Part shown: positions 18,390 to 26,714 of the stretch, piece after piece
Position numbering within the stretch: position 1 is the stretch's first letter
Layout: each line of letters starts with the position of its first letter
Assembly: GCF_000266885.1 (NCBI RefSeq)
Contig: NC_018020.1
Coordinates: forward strand, 1,612,001-1,676,000
Reading direction: 5' to 3'
Source of the DNA: Turneriella parva DSM 21527
GTDB lineage: Bacteria > Spirochaetota > Leptospiria > Turneriellales > Turneriellaceae
DNA length: 64,000 nt
The notes under the pieces: model-generated
The model's input: the letters and a program-made list of their open reading frames with translations, nothing else
The model's database searches: none
Told to the model about the DNA's origin: nothing
Program-made: the position numbers and the translations under genes

Positions 18390-19118
18390 TTGAGCAATTT
18401 GGTTAACAAGCTGATTAGGATCGTGTTCGCGCCGGTCTCGCGTGGTTACGGCGCATTTCTCTCGCTTTTTTTCCAGACGAAACCATTTTATGATCCGGCG
18501 ACGATTTCCTGGGCAGCGAGACTGGAAGAGCATTGGCTGGAGATCCGGTCCGAGCTGGACGCGCTCATGCGGCTACAGGCCGACCAGTTGCCTTCGTTCA
18601 GCGACCTCGCGCCAGGCGAGGAGATGTTCAGGCACGTGCGCTGGAAGGTCTTCATGTTTAGGGCTTACGGGCACTTCATAGAGCAGAACTGCAGGCTGTG
18701 TCCCCGGACGACGGAGCTGATTTCCGGGATTCCCGACATCACGACGGCGTTCTTTTCGATTCTGCATCCGCGCATGCACATTCCCCCGCACCGCGGTCCC
18801 TTTCACGGCGTCTTGCGTTGCCACCTTGCACTCATCGTTCCCGGCAGGGCGGGCGAAGCCCTGTGCCGGATTCGGGTGGCTGACGAAGTTCGAACGTGGG
18901 AAGAGGGGAAAATCCTGCTTTTCGATGACACCTTCTGGCACGAGGTGTGGAATGATTCCGATTTACCGCGCGTGGTCCTCTTCATGGACGTAAAGAAAAG
19001 GCTCCCCTGGCCGATTAATTGGATCAACGGCATTACATATTGGATCCTATCGAGGGTCTTTTTGCCGATCATGGCCGACAGGAAGCAGATGCAAGTGCGA
19101 CCTGCTAAGCTGAGCTAG
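18390..19118 (+). CDS. Aspartyl/asparaginyl beta-hydroxylase family (LpxO-like), copy 2
   Basis: A 242-residue paralogue of the preceding gene. Iron ligands are H134 in IPPHRGPFHGVLRCH and H184 in FDDTFWHEVWN. The start is TTG at 18390 with GGGAGGT just upstream (18380-18386), a strong but closely spaced ribosome-binding site. Its base composition is more G+C-rich than copy 1, so the pair may have different histories. It probably hydroxylates a lipid or peptide using iron and 2-oxoglutarate. It ends the plus-strand run of the island. Confidence 0.82.
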   Translation: MSNLVNKLIRIVFAPVSRGYGAFLSLFFQTKPFYDPATISWAARLEEHWLEIRSELDALMRLQADQLPSFSDLAPGEEMFRHVRWKVFMFRAYGHFIEQNCRLCPRTTELISGIPDITTAFFSILHPRMHIPPHRGPFHGVLRCHLALIVPGRAGEALCRIRVADEVRTWEEGKILLFDDTFWHEVWNDSDLPRVVLFMDVKKRLPWPINWINGITYWILSRVFLPIMADRKQMQVRPAKLS

Positions 19119-19142
19119 TTGGCAAACGCTTGCGCGCGATTC

Positions 19143-19436
19143 TTACAACTCCGCAGTTCCGGCAAGACCATTTGACGGGTAAGGCACCGGAACACCATAA
19201 CCACGGCCATGGAAATCCCTGATGGTTTCCTCTATTTTGCCTTTAGCATCCAGGGCCCTATACCAACATGGGTTTAAGTTCGCTACTTCTGGCGCGGGGC
19301 CAGCATTCTGGCAGGCAGTGCCGGCGTCAAATTTTCACCCCCTAAGAACGCGTATAGGACACTCGTCTCAAGTGTTAATGCGGGCGAAGTTTGTGGCACC
19401 AGCAGTGTCGCCGACTAGACAGACTTCAAAAACCAT
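19143..19436 (-). pseudogene. Possible decayed small secreted-protein gene
   Basis: On the minus strand a 98-codon frame starts with ATG at 19434-19436 (MVFEVCLVGDTAGATNF) and ends with TAA at 19143-19145. It is interrupted by in-frame stops at 19368-19370 and 19335-19337. The last 63 codons look protein-like (ACQNAGPAPEVANLNPCWYR and FHGRGYGVPVPY). No family is recognised. The whole 583-base gap 19119-19701 holds no intact gene; 19437-19690 shows nothing further apart from the ribosome-binding site of the next gene. Confidence 0.3.
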
Positions 19437-19701
19437 ATAGACCTAACTTTGAATTTTGCGGTAAAGTTCCTGAAGCCTATCACATATTCAATGGTGGCCC
19501 ATTCGTTTCATCGGAATAGCCAATCGTTCAGTTCACGGCACCACAGATCGTAACAAGCGGACGCAGGCTTTGCACTTTCGAATAAAGTGACAAATAGTTC
19601 AGGTTTCTTCTGCGTCTTCGCGATTCTCTTCTGTACCATAGGAGTCGGCATCTTGGAGTGTACATTCGTTCACAATCTTTAATCGATCTTAGGAGGAGTA
19701 A

Positions 19702-22311
19702 ATGAAATCTATTTCCAGAGTCTCTCTGGTTGCGCTCTGCTGTGCAACCGTCTTTCACTGCAGTGGAAAATCCAACATGCAGGTGGCAACACCTGGCAAC
19801 AACGACATCAAGGCACTCAATGAAGCGACCAGCGTGCAGGCGCGCGTGCTCGCCGACACAGGTGCGACGCTGGCTATTGGCAGCAAGGTGCAGCTGACGG
19901 TACCTGCCGGGGCTCTCACGCAAGATACCGATATCACTGTCGAAAAAAAGTCCGTCGCACCTGCGCAGGGCATCGTCGTGCCCGTCGCGAAATCAATTGA
20001 ACTCGGCGCACACGGCACACAGTTCAACAAAACTGTCGCGCTCAATGTCTGCTACGACCCGCAGGTTCTCGCGAGCCAGGGTCTCTACGAAGAGACGCTC
20101 GCGGTCTATTACGTCGATGCACAGACCGGCGAATACGGTTCAGTTGGAGGTTCGGTGAACAAGACGACACACTGCGTGTCGGCAAACATTGAGCACTTCT
20201 CTACGTACCTGGTCGCAGCACAAAACCTTTCGGTTAACCTGCCGGTTGCCGAACAGCTGCCGCAGATCAGCGTCACTTACCTGCCGGGCACACCGATCGC
20301 GGGCTTGCCCGTGAAAGTACGCGCAGCGATCACCGACTTCAAGCTCACCCCGGTTTCGAACGGCACCGGCGTGCAGGTTGGTTTCGGCCAAATCGCCACC
20401 GTCCGTTACTGCTACTACACCGCACCGGCCACTGCGTGTTCAGGTGGATTGCAAAACCTGGCGCCTGACTATGACGACGAAGCAAATAATTTTTACAGCT
20501 TTGTGATTCCTGCAAGCCAGGTCACAACGCAGGGCTTCACCGTTTCATACGAAGTCTACAACAGCCTGGGCTTCAAACGCACGCGCACGGTGAACTACGT
20601 GCCCACGCGCACAGCCACCGGCATCCAGTTTACCAGCAATGCTGTCGTGAACCTCGCCGCAGGTTTCAAGCGCTCGTACACCGTGCAGGGTTTGAGCGAC
20701 ACCGGCACGCCGCAGAACATTCCCGTTGATTCATTCACGCTCAACGGCGGCATCGGCACCGCAACGCAGACCGGTGTCTCTGTCATTCGTGTCACCGGAA
20801 CAACAGCTAACCCGCAGGCGATGCGCACTGGTTCACTCACCGCCACAGCGGGCGCTTTCTCTGTGACATCGGCCGACATCAACGTGCATGCAGGCCTGCT
20901 CGACCACATCTCGCTGCTGTCACCGACCGGCGTCGTACTGGGCAACACGATCACGATCAACGCTAACACGACGTATGATTTTGACATCCTGGGCTACGAC
21001 GCATTCGGCAACACCTCGAACGTACTGCCGCAGTTTGTACTCGTACCCGTTATTGGCGCAGGTACCATCAGCTCCACAGGCCTCTACACAGCACCGGCAA
21101 CAGCCCAAAGTGCGACACTGGTCGCCACGCTCAATGGCGTAGCGGATAGTATTTTGATCAATGTTCAAACACCGGCCACTAACGGCCTTCCGCCGGCAAT
21201 GGTTGTACCTCCTACTGTGCCCACTATGGCTTTGGGAATGGGATTGGCGAATAACGGAACTGATACCTATGCGATTTGGGTTGAAGTTGGCTCACCGGGC
21301 TGGAATCTTATCCTAAGCCGCTGGAATGGAGCTGCCTGGATACACCTAGCAACGGCAACTTCAACTACTGCAATCTTTAATGCAGATCTTGCATTTGTGA
21401 ATGGCCAGCCCGTTATCGCCTACACGGCAGAAGATATTTCTCCGGCGCCTAGGAATATCCGATTTTTTCGCTGGAACGGCGCAGCGCTTGAGCCAATCGC
21501 GTCACCGGCAATCGGCGGAGTCAGTGCATCGACTGGCCAGGTTGACATTGTCGCAAATGGAAACCTATTGTATGCTACTTGGCAGGAACTAACAAGTGGC
21601 TTATATAATATACACGTTTCTGTATGGAACAGCAGCACCAATACTTGGTCATCCCCCTCGTGGCCACAAGTGAATCCAGTCGGTGTAAACGGCTACTTTC
21701 CTAAAATAGAACTCTATCAGTCGCAACCGCTCGTATTGTTTTCAGCTGACGGAGCTGTAACCCTGAGACGATGGGATGGAGTTTCTACCTGGACTGCCGT
21801 TTCTTCTGCCGTTTCGGGAGACCTTAATTTTCCGGGGGCTGGCGCGCAAATCAATGGCCCGCAGTTGGCTGTTGATGGCTCCCACATCTATTTGGCATGG
21901 TCAGCCTTTGACGGTAGTATGACTAATGTTTACGCCGGGCATTATGATGCCGGGCTTGATACTTATGTCTTTTTGGGAGGCGGTGCGGCCGACAGTTTCT
22001 CACCCTTTACAGCTGGCGCGTTCGTGTCCCTGCGTCTTTTCTCAGGGGTTCCATATCTGGCATTTTATAAAGAGGATCCGGCAGCATTCCAGACATATGT
22101 GCAGCATTTTTCGGGCGGAAGCTGGGTGCCTGATTTTAATTCGAGTAGCCCGACAAATTTTGCTGGGCCGAGCTTCAATGAAACCGCAACGAAGCACAAT
22201 TCGGTTATCGCGCTCTCCGAAGTCAGCGGCGTAAAGTATGCGACATTCATTGAGTTTGACGGTGCATATTTGGGTTCACCTTCAACGATGTATTTGAGAA
22301 TTTTACCATAA
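19702..22311 (+). CDS. Lipoprotein with ZU5-like domain and C-terminal propeller (869 aa)
   Basis: The signal peptide ends in lipobox VFHC (Cys 20). Residues about 50-170 resemble a ZU5-type domain (KVQLTVPAGALTQDTDITVE), followed by Ig-like beta domains around 180-490 (e.g. AGTISSTGLYTAPATAQSAT). The last 370 residues carry repeats such as ILSRWNGAAWIHLAT and IRFFRWNGAALEPI, typical of a beta-propeller with Trp-rich blades. It should be a surface or periplasmic lipoprotein. A near-perfect ribosome-binding site AGGAGGAG (19691-19698) supports the start. A strong terminator follows at 22333. Ligand unknown. Confidence 0.88.
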   Translation: MKSISRVSLVALCCATVFHCSGKSNMQVATPGNNDIKALNEATSVQARVLADTGATLAIGSKVQLTVPAGALTQDTDITVEKKSVAPAQGIVVPVAKSIELGAHGTQFNKTVALNVCYDPQVLASQGLYEETLAVYYVDAQTGEYGSVGGSVNKTTHCVSANIEHFSTYLVAAQNLSVNLPVAEQLPQISVTYLPGTPIAGLPVKVRAAITDFKLTPVSNGTGVQVGFGQIATVRYCYYTAPATACSGGLQNLAPDYDDEANNFYSFVIPASQVTTQGFTVSYEVYNSLGFKRTRTVNYVPTRTATGIQFTSNAVVNLAAGFKRSYTVQGLSDTGTPQNIPVDSFTLNGGIGTATQTGVSVIRVTGTTANPQAMRTGSLTATAGAFSVTSADINVHAGLLDHISLLSPTGVVLGNTITINANTTYDFDILGYDAFGNTSNVLPQFVLVPVIGAGTISSTGLYTAPATAQSATLVATLNGVADSILINVQTPATNGLPPAMVVPPTVPTMALGMGLANNGTDTYAIWVEVGSPGWNLILSRWNGAAWIHLATATSTTAIFNADLAFVNGQPVIAYTAEDISPAPRNIRFFRWNGAALEPIASPAIGGVSASTGQVDIVANGNLLYATWQELTSGLYNIHVSVWNSSTNTWSSPSWPQVNPVGVNGYFPKIELYQSQPLVLFSADGAVTLRRWDGVSTWTAVSSAVSGDLNFPGAGAQINGPQLAVDGSHIYLAWSAFDGSMTNVYAGHYDAGLDTYVFLGGGAADSFSPFTAGAFVSLRLFSGVPYLAFYKEDPAAFQTYVQHFSGGSWVPDFNSSSPTNFAGPSFNETATKHNSVIALSEVSGVKYATFIEFDGAYLGSPSTMYLRILP

Positions 22312-22332
22312 AAAAGGAATCCTGAGTAATAG

Positions 22333-22363
22333 AGCCGGCCCGGGAAGAATGGGCCGGCTTTCA
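22333..22363 (+). terminator. Rho-independent terminator after the 869-aa lipoprotein
   Basis: AGCCGGCCC (22333-22341) pairs with GGGCCGGCT (22351-22359) around a 9-base loop and is followed by a short T-run. It is 21 bases past the lipoprotein stop codon. Confidence 0.8.
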
Positions 22364-22592
22364 ACGATTCCCGATTAGAAACCTACCCCAGAGTATTCAG
22401 GCATTCTTGGCCGCAGCTTGACTTTCCCCATAATCCTTGACGACCTGTCTTTTTCTAAGTACTTTCCCCGATCGCGGTTTGCTTCGAACGCTGACAGCGA
22501 AACGGAAGCCTCGCAACTTTCAGAGAAAGTTGCTGCTAAAGCGCTTCGCTGCTTTCGTATCGCGAAGATGTCGCGTTCTTGCAAACCAATTT

Positions 22593-22663
22593 GGTGTCGT
22601 AGCCAAGTGGTAAGGCAGAGCTCTGCAAAAGCTCCACCCCCGGTTCAAATCCGGGCGACACCT
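22593..22663 (+). tRNA. tRNA-Cys (GCA)
   Basis: A 71-base cloverleaf. The acceptor stem GGTGTCG (22593-22599) pairs with CGACACC (22656-22662) and the discriminator is T22663. The anticodon stem GAGCT/AGCTC encloses the loop CTGCAAA with anticodon GCA. The T arm contains GGTTCAAAT. The CCA end is not encoded. Confidence 0.96.
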
Positions 22664-22670
22664 CAATGTT

Positions 22671-22707
22671 CTTTCTTCTTTGTGTGCTTTGCACACAAAG
22701 AAGAAAG
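22671..22707 (+). terminator. Perfect 17-bp hairpin between two tRNA genes
   Basis: Bases 22671-22687 pair without mismatch with 22691-22707 around the loop TTT. The hairpin lies 7 bases after tRNA-Cys and 10 before tRNA-Leu. It may end the tRNA-Cys transcript or act as a processing site; the downstream side is A-rich rather than T-rich, so classic termination on the plus strand is uncertain. Confidence 0.55.
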
Positions 22708-22717
22708 AAAAATTTAG

Positions 22718-22801
22718 GCCCGTGTGATGGAATTGGTAGACATACAGGACTTAAAATCCTGGGGCAGCAATGCCGTGCCGGTTCGATTCCGGCCACGGGT
22801 A
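22718..22801 (+). tRNA. tRNA-Leu (TAA)
   Basis: An 84-base class II tRNA with a variable arm. Acceptor GCCCGTG (22718-22724) pairs with CACGGGT (22794-22800, one wobble pair) and the discriminator is A22801. The anticodon arm CAGGACTTAAAATCCTG contains anticodon TAA. The T arm has GGTTCGATTCC. The CCA end is not encoded. The open frame of the following tatD gene runs back into this tRNA. Confidence 0.95.
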
Positions 22802-22870
22802 CACGAGACAGGCGGTGCGGCAGCAACTACGGCGGCCGGTGGCGGTTCGTCTGAGATCCTCACTTCTCGC

Positions 22871-23665
22871 ATACCGCTTATAGATTCGCATTGCCATCTC
22901 GATATGGTTGTGGAGCGGGGGCTGTCGGTCGCTGAGATCACGCAGACTCTTATTGCCAATGATATTTCTGGCCTGGTTGAGATTGGCGCCGACAAAGAGG
23001 CGATGCTGTGGGCACGCACACTGGCGCACACCTCACGGCAATTCGAGGTTTACTACACGATTGGGCACCACCCCGGCGAGGCCAAGTCGGCCGACGCATC
23101 TTTTGGTCTGAAGTTCATCGAAGAGAATAAAGATGACGAGCGTTTCGTCGCTGTTGGCGAAATTGGCCTCGACTATTATTACCATGCAGACGAGGCGCCA
23201 GAGCAGAAGCAGGTGTTTATCCAGTTTGTCAGGGCGGCGCGTGAAGTTGGCCGGGGTATTGCGATCCATACGCGCGAAGCCCACCGCGATACGGTGGATA
23301 TTCTGAAGGCCGAAGCCAGTGGCCTGCCCGTTTTGATACATTGCTTCACAGGCAACCTCGAAGAGATGCAAGAGTTTGTCGCGATGGGCTGCTACATCTC
23401 GTTTTCGGGCATCGTGACTTTCAAAAATGCGACGGCTTTACAAGAGGCTGCCAAAGCCTGCCCGCTCGAAAAGATTCTGGTCGAAACCGATGCGCCTTTT
23501 CTGGCGCCGGTGCCGCACCGGGGCAAGACCAACCAACCCGGTTTTGTACGCGATACGCTCGATTTTCTGGCCAAACTCAGAGGTGAAGATGCCGAAATTC
23601 TGGCCGCCGCGTGCACAAAAAACACGCGGGATTTCTACCAATTGGGGCTGCGCGGCAGGCTGTGA
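22871..23665 (+). CDS. tatD: TatD-family metal-dependent hydrolase, start codon unusual
   Basis: About 264 residues with a complete TatD metal site: DSHCHLD (HxH), GEIGLDYYY, the helix AIHTREAH, IHCFTG and VETDAPFLAP. TatD enzymes are magnesium-dependent nucleases or esterases of the amidohydrolase fold. Between the end of tRNA-Leu (22801) and the HxH motif there is no in-frame ATG, GTG, TTG or CTG. The residues before the motif (IPLIDSHCHLD) match the usual N-terminus exactly if translation begins at ATA 22871. Otherwise initiation would have to lie inside the tRNA gene. The coordinates assume ATA. Confidence 0.8.
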   Translation: MPLIDSHCHLDMVVERGLSVAEITQTLIANDISGLVEIGADKEAMLWARTLAHTSRQFEVYYTIGHHPGEAKSADASFGLKFIEENKDDERFVAVGEIGLDYYYHADEAPEQKQVFIQFVRAAREVGRGIAIHTREAHRDTVDILKAEASGLPVLIHCFTGNLEEMQEFVAMGCYISFSGIVTFKNATALQEAAKACPLEKILVETDAPFLAPVPHRGKTNQPGFVRDTLDFLAKLRGEDAEILAAACTKNTRDFYQLGLRGRL

Positions 23666-23767
23666 AGCTTTAACGGAATTTTGTCGATTTATGGCCTGCT
23701 GTGCAGACCCGAATATTGCCTGCCTCTATTGTCCTTTTCGCGCGGTGGTTGTCGCGCATTTTGCCGC

Positions 23768-25597
23768 ATGTGCGGCATTGTCGGCTATATTGGCCCTAAA
23801 TCTATCGAATCGGTTCTGCTGGTCGGTTTGCAGAAGCTCGAATACCGCGGTTACGATTCGGCCGGCATGGCTGTCTTGAACGGCGACGAACTGGCGACGC
23901 GCAAGGCAGTCGGCAAGATTATTGAGCTCGAGAAGCAGCTGAAGAACCAGCCGATTCTGGGTTCTGCGGGCATCGCGCACACGCGCTGGGCGACGCACGG
24001 CGAACCTTCGATGACGAACGCGCACCCGCACCTGAGCGGGCACCGCGATATCGCCGTCGTGCACAACGGTATTTTTGAGAACTATGCCAAGCTTAAGGCC
24101 GAGCTCATCGACGATGGGCATGTATTTTTGAGCGAAACCGACACCGAGGTCGCGCCGCACCTCATGGAAAAATATGTGCACGAGGGATTTTCGACAGAAG
24201 AGGCATTCGTCAGAATGCTGAAGCGCGTTGAGGGACAATACGCCGTTGCCGCGATCAGCGAAAAAGACTCGAAGAAGATTTATTTTGCGCGCAAGGGCTC
24301 GCCGCTCATTATTGCCAAAGGCAACAACGAATACCTGATCGCATCAGATATACCGGCGGTAGTGCCGATTGCGCACGAGGCAATCTATCTCGAAGAAGAA
24401 CAATGGGGATATATATCGAGCAGCGGGGTTTCGATTTTTACGCTGGGCGGCGAGCCAGTACCACCAAAATGGCAACCCGTTGCCTTTAAAGAAGAAGACG
24501 TAGACAAAGGCGACTTTGAATACCTGATGCTCAAAGAAATTTATGAGCAACCCGACGTGTTCGAGCGTATTCTCAAAGAACGCCTCGACGACACATTCAT
24601 ACACTTTCCAGAACTGAAATTCGGCAAAGAATATCTCGCGCGCGTGGGTCGTATCTTGATTCAGGCGTGCGGCACTTCTCTTAACGCGGGAATGATCGGG
24701 CGCATGTATCTCGAGCAATTTGCGCACATCAGCGCCGAAACAGATTATTCGTCTGAATGGCGCTACCGCAACCCGCTCGCAAGCGGTGATTCACTCGTGG
24801 TCGGTATCAGCCAGTCGGGTGAAACGGCCGACACGCTCGCGGGCCTGCGCGAGGCCAAAGCGAAATTCATGCGCGTGCTTTCATTTCTGAACAACATCAA
24901 TTCTACCATGGCGCGCGAGTCTGATGCAATGATCAGCCTCATGGCGGGGCCCGAGATTGGTGTGGCGTCGACCAAGGCCTTCACGGCGCAGGTGTTAAAT
25001 CTGCTGTTTTTCTCACTGTATGTAGGTTCGATCAAGTGGTTGATGCCGGCCGAAGAGCGCCGCACTGTGCTCGATGAAATTCGCGCCTTGCCCGACAAGA
25101 TGCGCACCATATTGAAGAGCCACGAACGTATCAAAGAAATCGCCGAATTTCTCAAAGATAAAAACGACACGATATTCTTGGGGCGTACCTACAATTACCC
25201 GTCGGCGCTTGAAGGGGCACTCAAGCTGAAAGAGATATCGTACATTCACGCCTCGGGTTACGCCGGGGGTGAATTTAAGCACGGGCCGCTCGCGCTGGTG
25301 AGCCAAAACGTACCCGTCGTTATCATCGCGCCGCAGGGTGAGATTCGTACCAAAATGATTTCAAACCTCAAAGAGGCGCAATCGCGCGGGGGAAAAATCA
25401 TCTCGATCATCACCGAAGGTGACGAAGAGATAAAGAGAGAATCTGACTTTTATGTCGAGATACCCCCGTGTCAAGAGAGCATCTCTCCTTTGCTTGTGGC
25501 TGTGCCATTGCAGCTGCTTGCCTATTACACGGCGATCGCAAGGGGTTGTGACGTCGACCGGCCGCGCAACCTTGCCAAATCGGTAACCGTCGAATAG
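23768..25597 (+). CDS. glmS: Glutamine-fructose-6-phosphate aminotransferase (isomerising)
   Basis: A 609-residue GlmS. The mature N-terminus must be Cys, and ATG 23768 is followed by CGIVGYIG, which fixes the start; the frame extends upstream to 23681 but would bury the catalytic Cys. Residues 1-240 form the glutaminase domain (RWATHGEPS, HNGIFENY), and two SIS sugar-isomerase domains follow (ACGTSLNAG, SQSGETADT, GRTYNYPSALEGALKLKE), ending DRPRNLAKSVTVE. It makes glucosamine-6-phosphate, the first step to UDP-GlcNAc for peptidoglycan and lipopolysaccharide. The next gene begins 1 base after the stop. Confidence 0.97.
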   Translation: MCGIVGYIGPKSIESVLLVGLQKLEYRGYDSAGMAVLNGDELATRKAVGKIIELEKQLKNQPILGSAGIAHTRWATHGEPSMTNAHPHLSGHRDIAVVHNGIFENYAKLKAELIDDGHVFLSETDTEVAPHLMEKYVHEGFSTEEAFVRMLKRVEGQYAVAAISEKDSKKIYFARKGSPLIIAKGNNEYLIASDIPAVVPIAHEAIYLEEEQWGYISSSGVSIFTLGGEPVPPKWQPVAFKEEDVDKGDFEYLMLKEIYEQPDVFERILKERLDDTFIHFPELKFGKEYLARVGRILIQACGTSLNAGMIGRMYLEQFAHISAETDYSSEWRYRNPLASGDSLVVGISQSGETADTLAGLREAKAKFMRVLSFLNNINSTMARESDAMISLMAGPEIGVASTKAFTAQVLNLLFFSLYVGSIKWLMPAEERRTVLDEIRALPDKMRTILKSHERIKEIAEFLKDKNDTIFLGRTYNYPSALEGALKLKEISYIHASGYAGGEFKHGPLALVSQNVPVVIIAPQGEIRTKMISNLKEAQSRGGKIISIITEGDEEIKRESDFYVEIPPCQESISPLLVAVPLQLLAYYTAIARGCDVDRPRNLAKSVTVE

Positions 25598-25598
25598 C

Positions 25599-26714
25599 AT
25601 GAAGAAAAAGGCCGTCAAAAAAGCTGTAAAACCTGTACGTAAGGTTGCAGCCAAAACGCCGGCCAGAAAGCCTGAGAAAAAGAATTCATCCGCCGCATCA
25701 GCCACAACGCCCAAACCGGTAGAGTTGGCATTACCCGGCGCAGACTCTGATCTTCACGAACAGCGCAGCGCACGCGACCAAAAGGTCGAAGGTTTGCTCG
25801 CCGGTATTCAAAAACAAAACCCCGACGCGCTCGCAGCCTTCTTCGAGGCGTTCTCAGACGACATCTACAACTTTCCCATGCGCATGTTTCGGTTCAATGA
25901 AGACGAAGCGAGCGAGTTTTATCTGTATGCGTTCGAACACCTGCGCGATGGGCGCAAGATCTCGAGTTTTCAGGGGAAAGCAAAATTCACCACCTGGTTC
26001 TATGCAGTCTTAAGAAACCTGACGATCGACTTCTTGCGTTCGCAGAAAGATAAGGTGCGTTATACCACTTACCTCAAAGCTGATGCCTCGGGCAAACTGG
26101 TTGAAGCGATCGATTCGGTTTCTGACACGCGCGACCAGAACCTGTTCGAAGAAGCCTTGTTCGAGCAGTTCAACGCTTCGCTCATTTCGCTCACGATACC
26201 GCACCGCGTGCTCTTTAAGCTGGCTTACGCCTGGTACTTTGAGCTCGATAAAGAAGAACTCGATTACCTCTGCGAACTGCAGAAGAAGCCAGAGAATGAG
26301 ATTTTACTCCGTCTTGCCGATCTGAAAAAAGTTGCCCACGAAAAATCTGTCGAAGTGCGCGAGCTCGAAGAAAAACTAACGGCCAACTTTCAGGGCATCT
26401 CAGTGCTTGAAACCAAAGTCGAAAACTTTTTCAGAGAAAACCCCGATTTAGACAAACGGCGCGAAAGCTGGAGCGAAGAATTCTACTCTGCATCGATACC
26501 GCCGCAAATCATCGACATGATTCAAAGTCTCATGAAAAAGAAAAAAAAGCAGCAGAATCTGTTGCTGCATCAGAAAAAGAGCCTGCTTTCGATTCGGGTG
26601 CCTTACAAAGACCTAGGCGATTTACTGAACAGCACCCAGGGCGTGCTGTCGGTGCAGCTAATCCGCATTATTGAAAGGCTGAGCCAGTCGCTCACCAACC
26701 AACCCTCAAACTAA
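25599..26714 (+). CDS. ECF-sigma-like protein with Lys/Ala-rich N-terminal tail
   Basis: A 371-residue protein. The first 45 residues are Lys/Ala/Pro-rich (KKAVKPVRKVAAKTPARK), like a histone-H1 tail. Residues about 62-152 resemble sigma-70 region 2 (DALAAFFEAFSDDIYNF, then FTTWFYAVLRNLTIDFLRSQ). The rest is helical with a charged coiled-coil stretch, not an obvious region 4 helix-turn-helix. It starts one base after glmS, so the two are co-transcribed. The role may be transcription of envelope genes or a non-sigma DNA-binding function. No anti-sigma gene is adjacent. Confidence 0.7.
   Translation: MKKKAVKKAVKPVRKVAAKTPARKPEKKNSSAASATTPKPVELALPGADSDLHEQRSARDQKVEGLLAGIQKQNPDALAAFFEAFSDDIYNFPMRMFRFNEDEASEFYLYAFEHLRDGRKISSFQGKAKFTTWFYAVLRNLTIDFLRSQKDKVRYTTYLKADASGKLVEAIDSVSDTRDQNLFEEALFEQFNASLISLTIPHRVLFKLAYAWYFELDKEELDYLCELQKKPENEILLRLADLKKVAHEKSVEVRELEEKLTANFQGISVLETKVENFFRENPDLDKRRESWSEEFYSASIPPQIIDMIQSLMKKKKKQQNLLLHQKKSLLSIRVPYKDLGDLLNSTQGVLSVQLIRIIERLSQSLTNQPSN

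Noticed and set aside
22375-22584. A 69-codon minus-strand frame between the terminator at 22363 and tRNA-Cys
   Set aside because: No ribosome-binding site, no recognisable motif, and unusual Ser/Arg/Ala-rich content; probably a chance frame.
23666-23767. A glmS ribozyme or riboswitch in the glmS leader
   Set aside because: The 102-base leader shows none of the conserved pseudoknot core that I would expect, and the element is known mainly from Gram-positive bacteria.
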